A DNA stretch of 64,000 nt, from the NCBI GenBank assembly GCA_026075535.2, contig AP026538.1:17182337-17246336 (forward strand), read 5' to 3'. The notes beneath the pieces are model-generated. The model saw nothing but the letters and a program-made list of their open reading frames with translations. It had not been told where the DNA came from and searched no databases. How positions within the stretch are numbered: the stretch's first letter is position 1; each line of letters opens with the position of its first letter. The stretch comes from Tricholoma matsutake. Its lineage: Eukaryota > Basidiomycota > Agaricomycetes > Agaricales > Tricholomataceae. The position numbers and the translations under genes are program-made. Shown here piece by piece: positions 57,087-64,000 of the stretch.

Positions 57087-58504
57087 TCATGTGTTGCCTC
57101 TTCTGTTTGGCCGCACAAAGTTTGCGAGATCCAAAGGAATTGCTGACCGTTGACTGCTTGGTGGCATGGACTCCCATGTCCAAGACTCCTTAGACGGGAA
57201 GAAGGGGAGTAGGTTTTCGGGGTTTTTCACCTCATGGTTGGTGCATTTCTTTAGAAAGGTCGGGCAGGTCCAGTTGCTGCTGGCATGGCCTTGTACTCTG
57301 CATGGGGTGCATGTGAGGATCGGCGAGTTGCATTCCGAGGCCCTATGGTTTTCTCCACACTTGGCACAGATATCTCTTTGGATGATGCATTCATTCATGA
57401 CGTGGTTGTAGCCTTGGCACTTGAGGCATCTGACTGGTTCCCATTTGCATTTTGTTACCAACACCTTTTTGTTGCAGATGACTAGTCCGTTCAGTATAGC
57501 TTGGTTTGTGCTGTCTGGGTCAGTGAAAGTGATAATTATGTGCCCCACTGTCTGGTTGGGGTTACGTTGCTCTGGTGCTTTGGCCCACCTACATTTCTTA
57601 ATGGAGTCTTTGGGGAGATTATTAGTTTCTGCTACTTCTTCAATGTGGGATCTTTCCATTGCATTGAAAGTGAGAGGGATGAAATACGCCATACTGCTGT
57701 AGTTGTGGGATTCGATCACAATGGAGGTTTCTAGTTTGCATTCCATGTGTAAGATGTTTGCTTCACTGCATAACCAGGTGGCTGACTTGTCATCTTCTGC
57801 TTTGACTAGCATCCCCCCATTTTTGAGCCATACTGCTGAGCAAAGCCTACACTCTTCCCTCATCATTTTCACAGCTTTGTCCAGTTTCGTGTTCAGGTGT
57901 TTCAGGAGCTGTGGTGCCAACATGGTTTTGAGGTCTTGTGTGTCCATTGATAGCGTCCAGAGGAACTGTCTTGCCCTTATGCTTTCTTTTGCCCTAACCC
58001 GTGGGTCCACTTGAACAGGTGGGCCAACTGGTTCCTGGTTCAGTGCGTCCTGGTAAGGGGTGGCCGTCGTCCTCTCTTTCTCTGCAATGTCACCTATTTT
58101 GGTTGTTAGTTTTCCTAGTTCTTCCACTGAGTCTGTAGCCTGAGTCAGTATCTCGTACGCTTTTCATGTAACTTGGTGATAGCTTCTTCCATTTTTTCTC
58201 TGAGGGTAGTCTGTATTCTGTCAGTGATGGAGGTCAGCTCCTTCATCATCATGTCGGAGACTTCCTTTGCCATATTTGCTATCTCGGACTCTTGCAGCAA
58301 AAAGGCCACCACTTGAATTCCATTAAGTGTCTGCAGAGGGGTATTTGGTAGTGCTCTGACCTGAAAGAGGGTTTTGGCTAGTGCCGCCAACGATGGCATT
58401 GAGCCCGATGGGGCTAGTAGCCCCTTCACCGTTAGCCAGGAGCATCCTTTCTCCACATCGGGAATGTCACCTGTGTTGGAGCTAGAGGGGGCCACTACAC
58501 CCAT
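57087..58504 (-). pseudogene. LINE ORF1, nucleic-acid-binding protein with three zinc knuckles
   Basis: 58504-58145 encodes a helical N-terminus with coiled-coil character (MMKELTSITDRIQTTLREK), and 58127-57087 encodes the rest after a frameshift near 58135. The central part resembles an RNA-recognition-like fold (TFDPDSTNQAI-type IIITFTDPDSTNQAILNGL). It is followed by CLKCQGYNHVMNEC, CAKCGENHRASEC and CTPCRVQGHASSNWTC, the three CCHC knuckles typical of ORF1 in I/Tad LINEs. It binds element RNA in such families. It lies outside the palindrome and occurs once. Confidence 0.85.
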
Positions 58505-58860
58505 TCATCTTGTGATCCTACCTTTTTCCGCTTGAGTGGGTGCCGTTCTGATGTGCTTCTCCTTTGCGATCTGTTCCGGTGTAGCTACTGGGTGGATTGT
58601 TCTTCTTTGAGTTGATGCGGTGTTCTCTGTGAGTGTTGTTTGCCATAGGTTTGGTGATACTGCCAGTGGCTGAGTGTCTGACATATCGCCATCCTAGATA
58701 GTGTATACTATGCTGTTCTGCACTGGGTTTCATTCCACAAAATCCCAGACTCCTAACCAGTCGTCTTCTGGTGTTCATTCCAAGGCCAGGACATTCCATG
58801 CCAAACAGTGACAAATTCAAACCTTAAACTTGGAAGAACACCCTACGACGACTGGCAAAA
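58505..58860 (-). other. LINE 5' region and junction with Gypsy-C
   Basis: A 100-residue minus-strand frame (58820-58518) lies upstream of ORF1 and has no recognisable domain; it may be LINE 5' untranslated sequence. The Gypsy-C integrase similarity stops near 58860, which bounds the LINE 5' end. Confidence 0.4.
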
Positions 58861-59021
58861 GATGTCAGCCACAATTGTGGGAACCCTGACAGGTGAATAC
58901 GCTGGAATGACATGGGTCTTAGTCCCGGAAGCTTCACAGAGCTCTGTGACCTCGTGGCTAGTAAAGTGAGTACCTCCATCTGTCATGAATGTTTTGGCTG
59001 CTATGAAATTGTGGAAAATGT
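58861..59021 (-). pseudogene. Gypsy-C integrase core, distal piece
   Basis: The frame gives FMTDGGTHFTSHEV, TELCEASGTKTHVIPAYSP, the second Asp and the AYSP region of a DDE integrase core. It follows directly from the piece ending at 61103 once the hAT-like insertion and one target duplication are discounted. Similarity is lost after AYSPV, probably at the LINE insertion. Confidence 0.75.
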
Positions 59022-59312
59022 GAGGTCTTTACACTCCCCCCCATATTCCTATAGGAATCCGATGATTCCGATGATTCCAATCGGAGTCCGATCGGAATCC
59101 AACCATATTCCGATGTCATTTTCACCAGCCAAATTGACATGAAATGGCACATTTAGTCCTAGTCCAGTCTGATGTAGTCCGATCAGAGTCCGATCGGACT
59201 ATCAGAATTTCCGATCATAGAAATCACATAGGACTAGTCCGAAGTTATGCTAAGACATCAGACAACATAGGATTGAAAGCAGCCTTGCTTAGTAATATAG
59301 TATGAAAAATTA

Positions 59313-59391
59313 AACGCACAGACGAGAATTGAACACTTGACTACAGAAGATTATGTAAGCGTAAACCAACAACAATACCATTAGGCTAAAC
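59313..59391 (-). repeat. tRNA-like (SINE head) sequence in the hAT-like element
   Basis: On the minus strand it opens GTTTAGCCTAATGGTA, an A-box-like segment, and has GTGTTCAATTCTC (59324-59336), a B-box-like segment. The spacing fits an internal RNA polymerase III promoter. A full cloverleaf does not form, so this is a tRNA-derived SINE or tRNA relic, not a working tRNA. Confidence 0.5.
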
Positions 59392-59429
59392 AGTCATTAC
59401 AGGTAAGTGATCATACTACACTACATACC

Positions 59430-60570
59430 ATTCCCGTGGGTGTGATGACAAAGCACATAGCCGCGTCATCACACCTGCCAGCTCATCAACTCCCACCACC
59501 ACCACCAATGACGACAAGCACACCACCTCCATCCCCCCCACCTCAACCACCTCAACCCAGCAACTCCCACCACTCCCACTTCACCCCCATCTCTAGACGA
59601 GCCCCCAAGACTGGTTTCGACTGGTTTTGACACCAAACGACGCCCAAACGACGCAATCATCGTTTGGGCCGTAGCAAGTTTTTTTTTTCATTCATTTTTT
59701 ACTTTTGTAAACTAACTAATTCATTTGCCTTGTTTCTAGGTTCTAATCTACATGAGTAACGATGGACTGACGCAAGCCAAACCCACACCCAATGACACCC
59801 CTGGCAACCCCCCTCCTCCCCGTCAAAACGGGATGTGAGGGTATCGATCATGGTCAGGAGCATGGGGAGCAACACCAGGAGACCCCAGAAGGGGAATACC
59901 TGCCTGTAAGCACCACCCGACCCCTCCCCTCGTGCCACATCACTGATGAACCGACAATGCACCCACCCCACGCCTACGAGCTGCTGCTTGTAGGGTGGAT
60001 CGTGAGTGCATGGACCCCCCATGACACCAATGACATCCAGCACCCCCCATCACCGCCGTGAGCGACTGCTCACGGGGTGTATATGGGGTGCGAGAACATG
60101 GGAACGGCGTGGAGGGACGATGACGGCACCAAACGACATGCCTACGAGCAGCTGCCCGTAGGGTGGTTCGTGGGTGCAGACGATGAAGGGGATGAATGAC
60201 AAGGGTGACAAAACAACAAGGGGAAAGGGAAACGATGACCAGAAGGGGAGACAATGGCGACACCCGCCCCACGCCGCCACCAACATACGATGCACCACCC
60301 ACCACCAGCCTTGCGAGCAACTGCTCGTGGGGTGGATGGTGGGTGGAACGATGAGGGAGGGGAGACGAGCGATGTGAGGGAAGCCATGGAGGAGGCGAGG
60401 TGAGGGAGGCGAGACACGATGGAGACGAGAGGGAGGGGAAACGACGGGACAGGGCTGACGAGACAGCCAACGCGACGCACCACCACCCCCTCCCCCGTTT
60501 CGTGGGGGGGTGGGTTTTTTTGTAGAATTTAAAATAGTATAATTAAATAGTATAATTAATTCTCCCCCTT
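59430..60570. repeat. Low-complexity palindrome-rich repeat, diverged copy
   Basis: It shares ordered landmarks with 22948-24318: TTTGGGCC-GTAG before a T-run (59664), GGGATGTGAGG (59831), AGGAGACCCCAGAAGGGG (59877) and hairpins such as GTGAGCGACTGCTCAC (60058) and CGAGCAACTGCTCG (60307). It is much more CG-rich than the palindrome copies, in which the equivalent sites are mostly TG or CA. The overlapping 114-176-residue frames here are compositional. Confidence 0.7.
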
Positions 60571-60660
60571 GCATTTGCAGGGGGGTTTTTTTTTTAAATC
60601 TATATTAGTTATCTACTCCCTCGCGAAGATGCGAGGGCTCAACAATTTTTTTTCGAGCTC
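60571..60660. other. Hairpin and T-run segment
   Basis: CCCTCGCGAAGATGCGAGGG (near 60618-60637) is a stem-loop followed within 12 bases by a run of eight T. The preceding segment has a T10 run. The arrangement resembles an RNA polymerase III or SINE terminus, but nothing links it firmly to either tRNA-like sequence. Confidence 0.35.
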
Positions 60661-60734
60661 TTGTGAGAGAGGTTAAAAATAAGTGAACTAATCCTAAGTG
60701 CTTTAAATGGACTTTATATTACATATTTATTAGT

Positions 60735-60820
60735 GCTCCTGTGGCTCAACTGGTTGAGCACTTGTTTGGTAGTCATGTCACTTATATCCCAAGGTCTAGA
60801 GTTCAATTTCTGCTCTGCCC
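60735..60820 (+). repeat. tRNA-like (SINE head) sequence in the hAT-like element
   Basis: It contains GTGGCTCAACTGGTTGAGCA, an A box with a good D-stem (GCTC/GAGC), and GAGTTCAATTTC (60799-60810), a B box. The anticodon and acceptor stems do not pair, so it is a tRNA-derived SINE or relic. It points away from the one at 59313-59391. Confidence 0.55.
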
Positions 60821-61102
60821 ATTTATTTTGTAAGCACTTTCATCAAGTTAAGTCTTCCGAAATGGTGTGGTATTCCGACTACTACCTGTTGGAATTGCAT
60901 AGGACTTTACTCGGAATTTACTAGGAATTTCTTGGAAATAAAAGTACATGGTCATCAAGATACATTCCAATCGGATTCCTATCAGACTCCTAGGACTATT
61001 GTCGGACTAGTAGGACTCCTATCGGATTCCGATCGGACTCTTATCGGAAAACTCAGACTCCTAGGACTCCGATAGGAATACGGGGGGGAGTGCAAAGTTT
61101 AT

Positions 61103-61882
61103 GAAAATGTTGTGTAACAACCTAACCATTGTTTTCCCACTGCTGTGCGTTTTGAATTTGTACCCCCAGACATGTTGTGTGCATGTGTTGAGGTAGAGTC
61201 CAATTTGGAAATACCTGCCTTTCCCTTCAGGCAAAGTAAGATAGTCTCCCATTAGTAGCTCAAATGGGTGCCAGTGTGTGATCAGATTCAACAATGCATG
61301 AAGATGCACCCCCCCAAAACTTTTGCAGTGTGCACAGCTCATAATTGCTGTTATGATTAAGCTGTTGAGCGCCAGACTGTGTACCTTGTCCAGCAATGCT
61401 AGCTTGATGTTATCCCTGTGCCAATGACCTCCACTTTCATGTTCTTTCCTAGCCAACTCAATCGCCTCCATTTTCGTGACACACTCTCGCTGTGCTCGTG
61501 CTCTAATTTTGGTGCCGCCTCCAATGAACCAAAGTTTCCCATCTTCAATCTGGTAGTTTATCACATTATGTTGTGCCCCCTTTCGATCCCTGAGTCGAGT
61601 ACTGTAGTCTAACTCCAGTAAAATGTCAATGATGTGCATGAACATCGGTTCATTTGCAAAATGTTCCCTTAACCCACTATGTTCTTCTGGCACTTCCATG
61701 AAGAATAGGTTTTGCTTGATGCCTGTAAGTAGCTCATTGTCTGGACTAACCTCCCACTCACTTCCGTCGCCTTGTCCTTTTGGTAACCCTTCGTATTGTT
61801 GGCTAATCCCATCCACTATGTTGTTGATCCCAGGTATGTGTCGTATGTCAACAATATGATGCGCCAGAACACCATCTCGCCA
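61103..61882 (-). pseudogene. Gypsy-C integrase, N-terminal piece
   Basis: The frame at 61816-61103 shows the zinc-binding region (HESGGHWHRDNIK, then SCAHCKSFGG) and the first catalytic Asp (LLMGDYLTLPEGKG). It is then cut by the hAT-like element at LLHNIF. The reading frame itself is long and free of stops. Confidence 0.82.
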
Positions 61883-63026
61883 TCATGCATGTGTAGCATT
61901 CAATGTATCACTTAGGAGCACATCCCGAAGTGCTTGACAATCTGTTTCAAGCTCTACTGGGAATCCCCAAATGGTGTCAGCAAACTTATCCAGTGAAAAC
62001 TTTAGTGCTGCAAATTCCTGCAGGTAGTGCTTATACTTCTCTTCTGCACTCGATGTCCACTTTGATGCATATCCTAGTGGGTGTAAGCGTGTCACTTTCT
62101 TTCCTCCCGGTAGCATAGATGTGATACACTGTGCTAAGACCCCTGCAAACACATCCTTGGATCCATCCATTGTCAAGATAAAGTGTGTTCCATCAAACTG
62201 AGGAGCCTGTAAGACAGGCTCAGAGATTAGCCTCCTCTTGATCTCCACAAAGGTCCTATCATGCTCTTCATTCCAAACCTTGTCAAGCTTGTGGTTGCAC
62301 ATTATATGCTGGTAAGCCTGTTTACCTATGCCTTTCAGAATTTCTACCTTACGCAGAATGTCATGTAATGGCTGTTCGAGCTTTGCATATCCTTGTATTG
62401 AGTCACGAAAGTATCCTGACAGGCCTAAGAATCCTTCCAAATGCAATGCATCTTGCGGTTTTGGCCATTCTACAATTGCTGTGAGTTTTGCTGTGTCCTG
62501 GCTTTACACCATCAGGTCCTGTGGTTGCACCTGTGAAAACTGCTTCCATCATGAAAATGTGTAATTTGCTGGCTGACAGTGAAAGCTTTTCATCTCGTAC
62601 CCGCTTCAGAAATTGACAAAGCTTTGACATTCCATCCTTGAAGGTGTCTGCTGCCACACCACCATCATCTACGAAAAGCTTGATAGTGTTGTTACCCACC
62701 AAGTCACATAGTTGTTCAGCTGTGAGCTGCCCAAACTCAGATGGGCTGCCAGTGATACCAAATGGCATTCTCAGGTACTTGAAGTATCCTTTTCCTTCAA
62801 CGAAAAATGTGAGATATGGTTGTGACTCATCATCAATAGATATCGTGTAGAAACCTGCAGCAAAATCAAAAATGTGCACGTATCGGTGTCCTGATAAGCA
62901 CTGCTGTTTCCCTTGTATATCACCTTGCGGCATTGGCACTATATGCATGACACGGTTTATCTCTGAGAAATCCTGGCATAACCGCCAATTCTGGCCTTGC
63001 AGTTCGTCTGTGACTCCTTCTTGCAC
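61883..63026 (-). pseudogene. Gypsy-C reverse transcriptase and RNase H
   Basis: 63026-62403 carries reverse transcriptase: RLCQDFSEINRV, FDFAAGFYTISID, YLRMPFGITGSPSEF and the catalytic LFVDDGGVAADTF. After a frame change near 62440 the thumb (LEGFLGLSGYFRDSI) and RNase H follow (FILTMDGSKDVFAGVL, LGYASKWTSSAEEKY, ETDCQALRDVLL) to 61883, with its catalytic acidic residues visible. There is a stop (ATHA*) before the integrase frame and another near 63027. It is one of the better preserved elements in the window. Confidence 0.87.
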
Positions 63027-63032
63027 GATTGG

Positions 63033-63794
63033 TCAGGGTGGTAATTCTTCAGCACTTGGCAGCCCCAGCTTGACACACTGGTCATTAACCCGATGCTTCA
63101 ATTTGTCGAGTGGTAGTCCTTGTCCTTCGTGGGTTTTCTTTGCAAACACCACTGGTGCTACTGCATGAACATCCTTAGGGTGTATTGGAGCTATGATCCC
63201 TGCTGCCCTCATATTGTCCACCTTCACATGGAGGTATGCCTTTTGTGCGGGGTTCAATGAATGCTGCATCAACTTGGTGCGAAACTTTGCATCACTAGGT
63301 ATGTTGAGTTTGTGTATTGCACCTGGAACTGTGTTCACTTCGGTCATCGCAAGCGCGAAGCAATGAGTGAACTCAGCAATGAGTTCATCAACCTTACTGC
63401 AACGTTCTAGTGTGATATCAGGTCCAACCGTGACTTGTGATATGATCTGCTTCACACGTTCGGCTTTGAATGGTTCTGTGTGCCTTGTGTATATGTCATC
63501 GTTGATTGCAGTGACACCATGCACCGCTATCTCTGTTGTCATCTGGTTTATGTCCATGTTTTTCCAGTTTTTCGCTTTTGAGCCCACATCTGGATCTGGA
63601 TCTGCCACTAATTCATCAGGTGTGTTACCCACAGGTTGTGGTATATCATGGATACTGATTAAGACTTGTGTCAAAGGGGGTTTCATGGCCAAAGAGCCTC
63701 GGATTATGTCTCCCCACTGTTTCACATCCAGTGTGAGGCTGATGACTTGCTTGTCCACTGCTTCCACTATTGGTGAATGGAGCTGTTTGTACAA
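63033..63794 (-). pseudogene. Gypsy-C pol N-terminal region
   Basis: 254 codons of the segment between protease and reverse transcriptase. It ends in the usual lead-in of this class (NPAQKAYLHVKVDNMRAAGI, APIHPKDVHAVAPVVFAKK), which precedes the fingers domain. Upstream frames at 63795-64000 look like the end of a protease-containing region (NSGGGWGFLFSKPLLRLFNV) but the active site is beyond the window edge. Confidence 0.72.
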
Positions 63795-64000
63795 AATGGT
63801 AGTGATCTTCGTGCTTGGGTCTCAAACTGTAACCGTGACTGTGTTGTAATCGTGTACCACATTAAACAGGCGAAGTAGTGGTTTGCTGAATAAGAATCCC
63901 CATCCTCCGCCACTGTTGAACACCTCGAATTGTCCTTGTGATATAACACTGCCCAGCTTGATCAAACCTCCCCACCTTCTTTTAGATGGCTCTATAGCTC

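Larger units (their letters stand above)
47097..58504 (-). mobile_element. LINE (Tad/I-like non-LTR retrotransposon), split by Gypsy-A
   Basis: On the minus strand the order is ORF1 with three zinc knuckles (58504-57087), endonuclease (56944-55995), reverse transcriptase (56016-54435), the Gypsy-A insertion (54434-48184), the C-terminal knuckle domain (48178-47587) and a 3' region ending in a T-rich run at 47100-47125, which is the A-tail of the element. Its 5' end lies somewhere between 58504 and about 58860 and could not be fixed. This is the complete context of which the left arm has only the part from 4131. RNase H is missing, and frames are shifted in ORF1 and the endonuclease. Confidence 0.85.
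59022..61102. mobile_element. Non-autonomous hAT-like composite element (2.1 kb)
   Basis: A perfect 8-bp duplication GAAAATGT flanks it (59014-59021 and 61103-61110), which is the hAT hallmark. The ends are inverted: CTTTACACTCCCCCCC at the left and, as reverse complement of the right end, CTTTGCACTCCCCCCC. Subterminal regions (59050-59215 and 60965-61078) are packed with TCCGATCGGA-type motifs in both orientations, probable transposase-binding sites. There is no transposase. The interior holds two tRNA-like sequences in opposite orientation around a member of the low-complexity palindrome-rich family. Confidence 0.78.
58861..64000 (-). mobile_element. Gypsy-C: Ty3/Gypsy pol, interrupted by a hAT-like element and the LINE
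   Basis: On the minus strand, from the window edge down: linker, reverse transcriptase, RNase H, integrase, then a 2.1-kb insertion (59022-61102), then the integrase core resumes at 59021-58861. It is distinct from Gypsy-A, B and D: its reverse transcriptase uses FVDD and it has a long N-terminal extension. No LTR of this family is in the window. Confidence 0.82.

Noticed and set aside
59940..60574. Overlapping 114-176-residue minus-strand frames
   Set aside because: They have the same compositional origin in CG-rich, hairpin-rich repeat DNA, with no start context or domain.
60735..60820. A functional tRNA gene
   Set aside because: The A and B boxes and D-stem are good, but acceptor and anticodon stems do not pair and no anticodon can be assigned. 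It is tRNA-derived at most.

Overview
The window is a transposon-dominated stretch of a filamentous fungal nuclear genome, almost certainly a basidiomycete (Agaricomycetes-like). The reasons are Ty3/Gypsy elements with chromodomain integrases, a Tad/I-like LINE with a three-knuckle ORF1, one 49-bp spliceosomal-type intron, and a small cysteine-rich secreted protein as the only intact host-like gene. The species cannot be fixed from sequence alone.

Layout. 1-4130 is the 3' half of a minus-strand chromodomain Gypsy element (here Gypsy-B) with its LTR, carrying a 759-bp TIR element with TA target duplication. 4131-56292 is one giant inverted repeat: left arm 4131-28032, a 27-bp spacer at 28033-28059, and right arm 28060-56292. 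From outside to centre each arm holds: a LINE interrupted by Gypsy-A (5-bp duplication GTATA; a further LTR is nested in its 3' LTR with duplication ATAAG); the LINE 3' end; a decayed unrecognised gene; a 5'-truncated Gypsy-D with a 206-bp LTR; a decayed intron-bearing gene-like region; the secreted-protein gene; an LTR-like sequence; a low-complexity repeat rich in short perfect palindromes; and the 5' half of a second Gypsy-B copy, whose reverse transcriptase is cut at the centre of symmetry.

The right arm also holds a 100-N gap (34823-34922). About 4.3 kb on either side of it is the same sequence (30517-34822 = 34923-39227), which looks like an unmerged overlap of contig ends. 56293-64000 continues the LINE to its ORF1. 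Beyond it lies a different Gypsy element (Gypsy-C, minus strand) split by a 2.1-kb non-autonomous hAT-like element (8-bp duplication GAAAATGT) that carries two tRNA-like sequences.

How it fits together. Nesting order is Gypsy-C, then LINE and hAT-like element, then Gypsy-A in the LINE, then a solo LTR in Gypsy-A. Nearly every retroelement frame is broken, often by CGA-to-TGA changes, and some breaks are private to one arm, so the arms have diverged after duplication. The inner ~10.6 kb per arm looks identical while the outer ~13 kb shows scattered differences. The central question is whether the palindrome is a real inverted duplication, bounded by 226-bp direct repeats of Gypsy-B reverse transcriptase, or two haplotypes joined head to head by the assembler.
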